This document shows, piece by piece, positions 7,519-16,200 of a stretch of 64,000 bases of DNA (its first letter is position 1; each line of letters opens with the position of its first letter). The position numbers and the translations under genes are program-made. Source of the DNA: a virus. Under the pieces are notes generated by a model. The model did not search any database, was not told the origin of the DNA, and was given only the letters and a program-made list of their open reading frames with translations. The stretch lies in the IMG/VR virus record IMGVR_UViG_3300028400_000005, positions 1-64,000 of that record, one strand, 5' to 3'.

Positions 7519-7711
7519 CTTCCCCTTACCGGGTGTTGGCCGCGCCGGTTTTAGGGGGCATACAATCGGTGGGTCTGTACGTGCCGATGTACACGGCCTG
7601 CATCCGTGCTAACATGAGGCATGCGCGATAATGTCTATTATCGCTTCGTACACCAGGCTCCGGCCCCGGGTTTTCTCGCTCTCCTTCCACCTTGGCCCCT
7701 AGGGTGGTCAC
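7519..7711. other. Non-coding integrase leader with palindromes; candidate attP region
   Basis: This 193-bp gap before the integrase contains TGTAC-N8-GTACA (7576-7593) and the perfect palindrome GCGATAAT-gtct-ATTATCGC (7625-7644). Paired arm sites close to an integrase gene suggest attachment or excision-control sites, but no core identical to a tRNA end was seen. A weak -10 (TACAAT) lies at 7561-7566. Confidence 0.4.
7684..7705 (+). promoter_or_regulatory. Class B-like promoter of the integrase
   Basis: TAGGGT at 7700-7705 followed by 6 nt and the ATG at 7712. The upstream ACC box is shifted relative to the other copies, so the match is partial. Confidence 0.45.
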
Positions 7712-8671
7712 ATGGCTAGAGGCGGTTACCGCGGCGAGGCGTTTCCATGGGGGGCGGTCAAGCCCGAGCGGCGAGCTGAGAAGGTGCGCGCGATGCTCGA
7801 GGCCGGCGACCGGGCCGGCCTGTGGGCCCTGGTCAAGCACCACCTCATGACCTGGGGGCGTGCGGGCGCGGCGACGAGCCCCCACACCCTGCGCACCTAC
7901 CGCACCGGGCTGAACAGCTTCCTCGACTACCTGGCCGAGCTCGGGCTCGAGGGGGAGCTGCTGGCCGAGGCGGTCCTCGATCCGTCGGAGGACCTGGGGG
8001 CTGAGTACCTGCGCCACCTGCAGCGTCACCACGCCCCCGCCACCGTGAACAACCGCCGGGCGGCGGCGCGGGCCTTCTACCGGGCGCTGCAATGGGCCCG
8101 GGCCACGCAGACCAACCCCTTCGACCTGGCCCCGACCGTGCGGGACCCGACGCCGCGCCACGAGAAGCGCCGCCCCTACGAGGACGACGAAATCAAGCGG
8201 TTGACCCGAGAAGCGGACCCGCACGAGCGGGTCATGGTGCTGCTCGGGGCCCAGGGCGGGCTGCGCATCTCGGAGGCGGCGCGGCTTCGCTGGGACGACG
8301 TGGACCTCGGGGCGAAGCGGATCACGATCCGGGACGGCAAGGGAGGGAAGACGGCGAGCGTCCTCATCCCCAAGGGGCTGCGCGCCGCGCTCCGCGCCCT
8401 TCGCAAGGCCGAACCCGAGGGCGAGTACGTGCTGCCCTGGCGTACGCCTGCGAGCATCCGGCGCCGGCTCAAAGCGCTGTGCGACCGGGCCGGCGTACGC
8501 TACAAGGGCTACCACGCCCTGCGGCACTACTGCGGCACCTACATCTACCAGCAGACGGGCGACCTGAACACGGCCGCCCGCCAGCTGCGGCACTCCCAGC
8601 TGCAGACGACCGCGATCTACGCAAAGTGGGCTGAGGAGATGGCGCGCGAGCTCCTGGACGGCTGGGACTAG
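7712..8671 (+). CDS. Tyrosine recombinase (phage integrase)
   Basis: Protein of 319 residues catalysing site-specific integration and excision. The N-terminal core-binding SAM-like domain spans about 30-135 (TSPHTLRTYRTGLNSFLDYL). The catalytic domain spans 150-310 with all active-site residues visible: R185 in GGLRISEA, K213 in GKGGK, H268 and R271 in HALRHYCGT, H294 in LRHSQ, and nucleophile Y303 in TAIYAKW. Length is normal for a simple XerD-like integrase without a long arm-binding domain. It is the only plus-strand gene in the left 34 kb and is closed by its own terminator. The start is ATG 7712, 6 nt from a -10 element. Together with the repressor it shows the phage is temperate. Confidence 0.95.
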   Translation: MARGGYRGEAFPWGAVKPERRAEKVRAMLEAGDRAGLWALVKHHLMTWGRAGAATSPHTLRTYRTGLNSFLDYLAELGLEGELLAEAVLDPSEDLGAEYLRHLQRHHAPATVNNRRAAARAFYRALQWARATQTNPFDLAPTVRDPTPRHEKRRPYEDDEIKRLTREADPHERVMVLLGAQGGLRISEAARLRWDDVDLGAKRITIRDGKGGKTASVLIPKGLRAALRALRKAEPEGEYVLPWRTPASIRRRLKALCDRAGVRYKGYHALRHYCGTYIYQQTGDLNTAARQLRHSQLQTTAIYAKWAEEMARELLDGWD

Positions 8672-8689
8672 GCCCGGCCACAAGGGAGC

Positions 8690-8716
8690 GGGCCGCCCCG
8701 CGGGGCGGCCCTTTGC
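8690..8716 (+). terminator. Intrinsic terminator after integrase
   Basis: Fully palindromic GC stem GGGCCGCCCCG/CGGGGCGGCCC (8690-8711) followed by CTTTG. It could work in both directions, also ending the leftward gene at 8736-8948. Confidence 0.8.
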
Positions 8717-8735
8717 GCAAGAACACCGTCGGCGT

Positions 8736-8948
8736 TCACGAGAAGGCGTCGAAGCTCTTGGCGTAGCGGTAGGGGTCGTCGAGCGGCGTGTTGCTCGACA
8801 CGTACGAGACACCGAAGCCCTTGGTGACCGGGTACTTCTTGAGCAGGCGGCTGCGCACCGTCTTGCGGTCGCCGTTGACGGGCACCACGGCCACCTTGGA
8901 ACCGTCCGAGGCCCGGGTCACCACGTAGTAGTCGTAGCTCTTGCTCAT
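8736..8948 (-). CDS. Small protein of unknown function under repressor-type promoter
   Basis: Protein of 70 residues, mostly polar, with MSKSYDYYVVTRASDG at the start and no membrane segment or known motif. It is a single-gene transcription unit: a class A promoter lies immediately upstream and the integrase terminator lies downstream. It starts with ATG at 8948, with a purine-rich GAGAGAGGGGG leader. Isolated small genes controlled like this are often anti-host, anti-phage or excision-control proteins. Adjacency to integrase makes an excisionase-like role possible, but no HTH was seen. Confidence 0.7.
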   Translation of the reverse strand: MSKSYDYYVVTRASDGSKVAVVPVNGDRKTVRSRLLKKYPVTKGFGVSYVSSNTPLDDPYRYAKSFDAFS

Positions 8949-8967
8949 CTCGTACCCCCTCTCTGCA

Positions 8968-9001
8968 TGTCCAGTATACCAGACACCGGCCCCGTCCGCA
9001 A
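8968..9001 (-). promoter_or_regulatory. Class A promoter/operator
   Basis: -35 TTGCGG (9001-8996), 17-nt spacer, -10 TATACT (8978-8973). The -10 is inside TGTCC-N8-AGACA (8968-8985), one mismatch from a perfect palindrome. Confidence 0.8.
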
Positions 9002-9004
9002 GCG

Positions 9005-9805
9005 TCAGTTCTGCAGCTTGTGGGCGGGGAACTCGAGCCCGTACTTCTTGACCCGCGGCGGGGCCTTGGGGAAGTCGGGGCCGATCTTGCCGCCGTTGGC
9101 GTGGAGGTGGTCGCTGACCTGCTTCATGTACGCCACGCCCTCACGCTTGACGGCCTCGCGCTCGTGCGCGGGCACCAGCTTCCGCAGGTTGTCGTCCTTG
9201 TAGAAGTTGTCGTGGGCGTGGTCGGCCCAGACGTTCTGCCAGGGGTGCCGCAGCTGCACCTCGAGCCGCTGCCCCTTGTGCCCGATGCCGTTGAAGTGCA
9301 CCGAGCGGTAGCCGTCGCGCGAGCCGTCGTGCACCTCGTGCTCCAGCACCTTGAGGTGGGGGTGGGGGTTGTCCATCAGGCTCTTGAGGCGGCGGTGGGC
9401 CTCCTCGAAGTGGGCCGGGTCGTGCACGGTCACGCGCAGGCCCACGGTATCGCCCAGGCGGTTGAAGTGGCGCGGCTGCTTGCCCGGGCGCCCCATCTTC
9501 TCCGCGACCTTGTACGGCTCCTTGATGCGGCCGCCGATCTGCACGTTCAGCCCCTGCAGCACCTTTTCCAGGTGCGCCTTGGCGCGGTCGTGGGCCTCTT
9601 CGGCGATCGGATGCAGGTGCTCGGAGATGTGCTGCTGGACTTCCGGCGCGGTGTGCGGCACCCAGCGGCGCCCGCTGGGGGTCTTCACCCGCACCATCAT
9701 CCGGCCGCTGGGAAGCACGCGCATGGCGCTCGCGCCCTGGGCCTTGGCGAGGAGCGAGAGGGCCAGCTCGACGAGCGAAAAGGAAGACGCTAGGGTGCGA
9801 TCCAT
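9005..9805 (-). CDS. RelA/SpoT-fold nucleotidyltransferase (putative alarmone synthetase or toxSAS-like)
   Basis: Protein of 266 residues. Residues 91-205 carry the synthetase signature. GGRIKEPYKVAEKMGR (91-106) matches the R-x-K..S/Y..K ATP-binding motif. LGDTVGLRV (117-125) carries the catalytic Asp119. DGYRSVHF (164-171) is the guanosine-stacking Tyr motif, and LEVQLRHPWQNVWADHAH (181-198) carries the metal-ligand Glu182 and the H..YK end motif. There is no hydrolase, TGS or ACT domain, so it is a small stand-alone form. The first 60 residues hold a beta-hairpin GRMMVRVKTPSGRRWVPH also common in polyvalent phage proteins. It is the last gene after the giant helicases, with its own class B promoter and a 14-bp hairpin around the start codon. 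It could make (p)ppGpp or (p)ppApp, or modify tRNA, during infection; the substrate is unknown. Confidence 0.8.
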   Translation of the reverse strand: MDRTLASSFSLVELALSLLAKAQGASAMRVLPSGRMMVRVKTPSGRRWVPHTAPEVQQHISEHLHPIAEEAHDRAKAHLEKVLQGLNVQIGGRIKEPYKVAEKMGRPGKQPRHFNRLGDTVGLRVTVHDPAHFEEAHRRLKSLMDNPHPHLKVLEHEVHDGSRDGYRSVHFNGIGHKGQRLEVQLRHPWQNVWADHAHDNFYKDDNLRKLVPAHEREAVKREGVAYMKQVSDHLHANGGKIGPDFPKAPPRVKKYGLEFPAHKLQN

Positions 9806-9833
9806 GGCCGCACCCTAGCGTCGGGGACGGTGG
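9786..9833 (-). promoter_or_regulatory. Class B promoter with 14-bp inverted repeat around the start codon
   Basis: The minus strand reads ACCGTC-N8-TAGGGT (9817-9812) then 6 nt to ATG 9805. The box is half of a perfect inverted repeat: GACGCTAGGGTGCG (9786-9799) inside the coding start and its complement at 9809-9822, with the start codon in the 9-nt loop. Any transcript beginning upstream (read-through) would hide the start codon in this hairpin, whereas a leaderless transcript would not. Confidence 0.6.
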
Positions 9834-9837
9834 GTCG

Positions 9838-10203
9838 TTACGCTCCGACGGCGTTGGCCGGCCCCATGTCGGGGTCGTAGAGCACGTAACCCTCGCCGGA
9901 CGGCCAGTAGCTGTGCCCCTGGTAACGCTCGCCCCAGAGCGTCTTCTGCTCGGCGTGGTGCAGCGCGGCCAGGAAGAGCGACCACTCGTCGGGGTAGAGC
10001 TGTTCGAGCCGGGCCACGGTCTCCGGCTCGTCGTGGGGGTGGGGGAGATGCACCGACGGCAGCGTCTCCGCGTCCGTTTCCCGGCGCAGCCAGCGCTTCA
10101 GCGGCCACCAGTACATGCCGTAGGCCTTGTAGCTGCCAGGATCCCGCTGGAGCAGCTGCACCACCCCGCTCAGGGCTTCACGGTCCACCTTGCGCTTGCT
10201 CAT
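9838..10203 (-). CDS. Protein of unknown function
   Basis: Protein of 121 residues, overlapping the giant methyltransferase-helicase stop by 4 nt (ATGA at 10200-10203), hence translationally coupled to it. It is rich in Trp, Tyr and His (YGMYWWPLKRWL, GHSYWPSGEGYVLYDPDMG). No catalytic motif was recognised. Coupling suggests it may be packaged or act with the 2340-residue protein. Confidence 0.7.
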   Translation of the reverse strand: MSKRKVDREALSGVVQLLQRDPGSYKAYGMYWWPLKRWLRRETDAETLPSVHLPHPHDEPETVARLEQLYPDEWSLFLAALHHAEQKTLWGERYQGHSYWPSGEGYVLYDPDMGPANAVGA

Positions 10204-13200
10204 CGCGTCCTCCCCGTCATTTTATGGTAAAGCTCCACGAGCGAGGCCTTCACCAGGTACTCGGCCTGCTCGGGGCGCGGTATCGCGCGCCAATGCCGCT
10301 TGCCCAGCACCCGCTCGGCGTAGAAGGGCAGCGCACCGAGGGCGTCGTAGCCCAGGTCGCGCTCGCCGTGGTGTTTCCGCCACAGCTCGATGTCCTCGGG
10401 GGTGTTGGTGAGCAGCCGCTCGCCCTCTTCAAGCGGGATGCCGGGCTTGGCGTACGAGGCGGTGCGGTGCTCGGGGACGCCCTCGCGGTTGACGACCCAG
10501 GCCCCGATGCCGCCCCGGTCCTGCTTGGCCCACTCCTTGAGCGCTTCCTGGATCCGGTCGTGGTGCCGGCGCACCACGTCGGGGTGCACCTTCTGCAAGC
10601 CGGTGACGCCCACGTGCCGCAGCCGCTGCGCCAGCTCCTGCCCCAGGGTTTCGTCGTCCACCCGCGGGCGCGCGAAGATGTTGCCCAGCTCGGCCACGTC
10701 CTCGATCTTGTAGCTCGAGGGCTTGGGCTCGGAGCCGTAGCGCTGCAGCGGCACCAGCGGGGCGATCTGCATCGTCTTGGTGACGGGGCTGACCGAGAGG
10801 ATGCGGAAGTGCCGCACGCCGCCGTCCTTGGTGTGCTGCTCGATGTGGCCGCCCTCCACGAAGACCTGGCCCGACGGGGCGATCACGAAGGGACGGCCCT
10901 CGCGGATCGCGTCCAGCTGGTCCTTGCTCACCTGCTCGTTGCGCTCGAGGTCGGACATGCGCGCCCGCCACTCGCCCTCGAGGCGCTTGAGCTTGCGGCT
11001 GCGCTCCTCCAGGCGCCGGTTCCACACGGCCACCTTCTCGGGGCTCCCCTCGGCGTGCGCCTTCTCCAGGTTGGCCTGCGCCTGAGCGACCAGGCCGCGC
11101 TGCTTCTGGACGGAGTGGTGCAGGATGCTCGCCTGCTGCAGCTTCTGGACGGTGGCCTGCCACGCGGCGGCCTTGGCCTCCTCGAGGCGCTTTTTCTTCT
11201 GCTTCTCCAGGATCGCCCGCACGTCGTCGGGGTTGTCGGCCGTCTGCATGAGCATCTGGGTGTAGGGGTCGTTCTCCGGGTCCATGGCGTCGGCGTTGCG
11301 GGCGCGCTCCTCGGTGCTGTTCCACAGGATGTCGGTCCAGCCCTTCTTACCGAGCATGGTGCCGTAGGTCATGGCGTCCACGGAGCCGCGCGCCAGCAGC
11401 ACGTGGTTGCGCACCTTCTCCTGGGTGTTGCCCTGCCGTACGGCGCGGCCCAGGCGCTGCCAGTAGGTGCCCGGGTCCCAGGGGATGTCCAGGTGCACCA
11501 TGTCGGTCGTGCCCGTCTGCAGGTTGAACCCCTCGCCGATGACCCCGGTGGAGCCGATGACCACGCGGATCTTGCCGGCCTTGTAGGCGGCCTCGATGTC
11601 GGCGCGGGCGGCCGAGCTCTTGGCCGTCTTCGAGGTGACGACGGCGATCTGGTCTTCGGGCACGCCCGCCTCGATGAGGTGCTGCTTAAGCCGGGCGTAG
11701 GCGTTGGTGCGGCTCTCCTCGAGGTGCTTGGCGACCAGCTTCCGCAGCTTGGCGGTGGTCATGCCCTCATGGGGGAGCTTGTTGCGCTTGGCGTACTCGC
11801 GCAGGGCGTCCTCGCCCATGTCCTCGGCGGGGTTCTCGTCCATGGACGACTGCCCCAGGTCCATGAACATGACCACCTTCCCGCCCTCGCTGAGCGCCTG
11901 TTTGGCGATCTCGCCCGCCTTCTGGAAGCGCGGGTTGGGCAGGTGCCCCAGGCGCTCGGGGTCGTAGACCGCGGGGTCGAGGGTGAGGAAACGCATGCGC
12001 GCCAGGTAGGAGAAGAAGTGCTCGTCGCCTTCGGCTTCGCGGTTGGCCGCGGCGTGCTGGGCGGCGGCGGCCAGGGCGCGGTACTCCGTGTGCTGCTCGG
12101 GGTGCATCTCGAAGATGTGCTCGTGGTCCTCGCGCTCGGGGATCTTGAGACCCACCTCCTGCGCGGTGCGCCGGAAGATGTAGCGGTTCATCAGTCCCCG
12201 AAGCTCCCCCAGGTTCTTGAACCCGAGGACGGCGGTCCGCACCTCCACGCCGCCGGGCGTGGCCACCAGGGCATTGCCGATGTCCGTGTAGCGGCTGATG
12301 AACGCCTCCGGGGTGGGCGCGATGCGGTCTACGGCGTCGGTGACGTAGCGCAGCATGTTGTAGACCTCGAGCGGCGAGTTTTTGGTCGGGGTGGCCGTGA
12401 GGGCGTAGATCCCGCTGCCGTCGTTGTGGTCGCGCACGTGCCGCGCCTTGATCAGCATGTCGAGCGCGCGCTGCGACTCCGAGCCGGCCCCCAAAAACTT
12501 CGGCGACTCGCCGAAGACCCGCGGCGCCGCATGCAGGTTCTTGTAGGCGTGGTGCTCGTCCGAGATGAGCGCGTCCACGCCCAGGTCCTCCCAATGCACC
12601 GCCCGCACCTGGTCGCCGAAGAGCTTGGCCGTGGCCTTCTCCATGGCCTGCTGCATCTTGCCCACCCAGTCGCGCTCGCTGCGCTTCTTGCGCTTGTCGT
12701 GCTGCGCCTCCTCGAACTCGCGGGCGCGCACCACGTCGTCCTTGACGTAGCGCTCGAGGGTTTCGGGCCGTACCGGGATGGCACCGAACTTGTCGCGGGT
12801 GATGAGCACGCGGGTGATGCTGGGGTCCGCGGCGAGGCGCGCGAGCTTGGTGGCCACGTCCTTCATTTTGTCCTCGCGCCAGACCTTCTTCTTGGGATCA
12901 AAGGTCTCGCCGATGACCATCACGTGGTCCCCGGGGACGCCCCGGGCCACGTCCGCCCGGGACAGGGCGCGCAGCGCCGCGCGGAAGCGCTCGGGCTCGA
13001 GCCCGCTGGCCTTCTCGGCGTCGTTCAGGTTGATGAGGTCGCGCTCCTTGAGCAGATCGTAGACCTTCTGCGCGTCCGCGGCGGTCTGCTCGTCGGTGCC
13101 CTCGGGGACGGCGAACTCGCCCGTGATGTACCAGCGGCCGCTACCGAGCTCGGCGTAGCTGTTGCGCCAGTTGCCCATCAGGCTCTTGGGCATGACGTGC

Positions 13201-16200
13201 ATGACCCGCTTGGCCCGGCCTTCGTGCTCGAGGAGCTGGGCTAGCGCGAGGCCGGCGTACGTCTTCCCGAGACCCACGTCGAGGGCCATGATCGAGTTGC
13301 CGGTGTCGAGGGCGTGCCGCACCGCCTCCGTCTGGAAGTCATGCAGCGGCGGACCCTTCCAGTCGGGGATGTCCAGCGCCTCGTTGCTGTACTTGGGCGG
13401 GATGTAGCTGTTGTAGGTGCGGTTGTAGCCCTCTTCGAGCTCTTCGCGGTAGTCGGAGCTGGCCGCCCACGCCTTGAACTGGTCGGCCCACTCCTGCTCC
13501 TGCTTGCGGGCCTCCTCGCGGTACTGCGCCTTGAGCGCGTCCAGCTCGGCGCGGGTCATGGTCCTCGTCTGCTCGGCCGTGAGGCGCCGCACCGGGGTGT
13601 CGAAGTTGAGGTACTTGACGAACTCCTTGACGTGGTCGGGGAGACTGTAGCCCTCGGCGTGCTCCACGATGAAGATGCCGGTGTCCGTACGCCGCACATT
13701 GTACTGGCCGCCCGGGTCCACGACCTCGCCGATGAAGTCGCGCACCACCTCCGGGCGCACGTAGTGGTCGCGGGCCGTGATCTCGACCTCCTCGAGGGGC
13801 TTGCGGGGCAGCTTCTCGCGGAACTTCTTGGCCTGGGCCCGCAGGATCTCGCGTTCGGTGTTCGAGAGGCCCGGGGCCTCGGCGGCCCGCTCCAGCGCCT
13901 CGGAGCGCTCGTACACGTCCCCGACGTAGAACTCGTCGTCGGGAATCCAGCGCCCCGACTCGTCCATGGCGTAGCCGTTCTCGGCCAGCCACTCCATGGC
14001 CTGCGTGGTGCCCCAGCCTTTCCCCGCCAGCACCGAGGCCAAGCGGGTGGGGGTGAGGCGCCGCTGCCGCGCAAGGTGCGCCGCGACGGCGTAGGGGTCG
14101 GTGTAGTCCACCCCCTCGCCGCGCTCGCCCGTGACCGGGTTGAGCAGGTGCTCGGCCACGTCGCCCTTGGGCGTGACGGCGCTGAGCAGGTGGGCGAGGC
14201 TGTGCCGGCGTTTGAGCTCGCCGGCCAAGTGTTGGTGGGGGTTGCCGTACTCCTCCAGGTAGCGCTTCAGGGACTCGACCACCGCCTTACGGCGCGCCTC
14301 GGCGTCGGCCGGGCTGCCGTTGTTGAGCACGTGCACGTACTCGCGCAGCTCGTCGGCGATGCTGACCGCGGCCGCGAGGCGCGGGTCCTCGCCCTGGATC
14401 GTGTGCCAGCGCCCGTTGCGGAAGACCAGGCGGCCGTCCTCGCTGACCGTCCCCTCCTCGACGCGGCCGCGCTCGAGGTTCGAGGCCGCGCTCGTGGCCC
14501 AGTCGCGGGCCGATGCGTACTCGTCCCCGTAGTGGCGCTCCAGCGCCGCCATGTCCGCCGGCTGTTCGTCGGTGGGGGCCTGGGCCAGGCGCTCGAGCAG
14601 CCCGGGCTCGAGCTCGCCCTCGATCTTCTTGTAGCCGTGGTACGTGGTCTCGCCGCTCCACGTCCCGAAGAGGTGGTCGTCGCGCAGGTGCAGCTTGCCG
14701 TCCAGGAAGTCGCGCGCGGCGTCCGTGAGCACGCCCGCCTTCTCCAGGGCCTCCTCGCCGTGGCGCTGCACCAGGCGCAGGAGGGTCATCCCCTCATCGT
14801 CCGGGCGCTTGCGCACCACCAGCACCACCGGGGGCACCCCCGAGTTGGACTCCTTGAAGACGCTGGAGGGGAGCTGGTAGGCCCCCAGGACCTCCGCCCG
14901 GGCCAAGAGGCGCCGGCGGAAGTCGCGGGTCGAGGGGTTCTCGACGGGTCCCGGGTTGATCAGGTGCACGCCCACGCCGCCGTCCTTGAGGCGGTCCAGG
15001 GAGGCGTCAATGAAATACTGCTCGGCCTTGGCGAGCCACGGCTTGCCCTTGCCGATCAGGCTGCCGCGGATGCCGTAGGGCGGGTTGGCGATCACCGCGT
15101 CGTAGGTGTGCTCCTGCCCTTCGCCCTGGTTGTACTCCTCGAAGGACAGGCCGGGGTAGACCTTGTGCCCCCGGGGCTCGTGCAGCAGCTTGCCGATCTT
15201 GCCCGATACCTCGGAGAGCTCGACGCCGGTCACGCGGGTGCCGTCGGGGGCGGTGTGCAGGAAGACGCCGTTGCCCATCGAGGGCTCGAGCGCGGTCTTG
15301 GGCTGGCCGGCCACGCGGTGCAGCAGGGCCCACATGGCGGCCGCCAGCGGCGCCGGGGTGTAGTGGGCGTTCAGGTCGCCCGTCAGGCCGCCCTCGCCGG
15401 TGTAGGCGGCCAGGACCTGGCGCTCCTCCTCGGTGGGCTCGCGCTTCTCGTCTTCCAGGCGCTCCAGCAGCTCCACGGCGCGCGCGTTGGCCTTGGTGCG
15501 CTGGGCAACCGTGGCCTTGGGCAGCAGCGCGAACCCGAACCGGGGAATACGCTTCAGGATCTCGCGCAGGGGGCGCGCGTAGTTGAGTCCGCGGCCTTCG
15601 GCTTCGGCCTGGGGCGGCTCCTCGGCGGCCGGCTCGGCCTCGGCCTCGGGCTCGGTCTCGGTCGGCTTGGCCTCGGGTTCGGGCTCCGGCTCGGCCTGGG
15701 GTTCGGCCGCTCCGGCTTCCGCCTCGGGCGCGGTCGGCTTGGCCTCGGGTTCGGGCTCCGAGGTGGCCTGGGGCTCGGGTTCGGTTTCCTGCCGGGGCGC
15801 GCTCGGGGCGCTTTCGGGTTCCTCGTCCACGCGGTGCCAGCGCCCGCCCTTGAGGCGGTACGTGTGGGCCCCGTCGGCGAAGACGACCGTCTTCTCGGCA
15901 CCCTCCCGCAGGTGCTGATCGGAAGGGTCGGCCGGCAGCTCCGCGGGGGCCGGTCCCGCGGTGTCGGGCACCGACGGCTCCACCTGCGGCGCGTTCTTGC
16001 CCTCCCAGCGCTCGCGCGGCACTTCATGGTAGAAGTGGTCGGTCAGGTTCTGGGCGAAGACCCGGGCGAACTGGGGGTCGCGTCCCCGCAGCTCGTAGCC
16101 GCGGATCGGGTCGTGCGTCGCCGTCTCCTCCAGCTCGAGGGCGCCGTCGGGAGCCACCTTGTACACCAGCTCGCCGTCGAGGTAGATGTCGCTCATTGGG

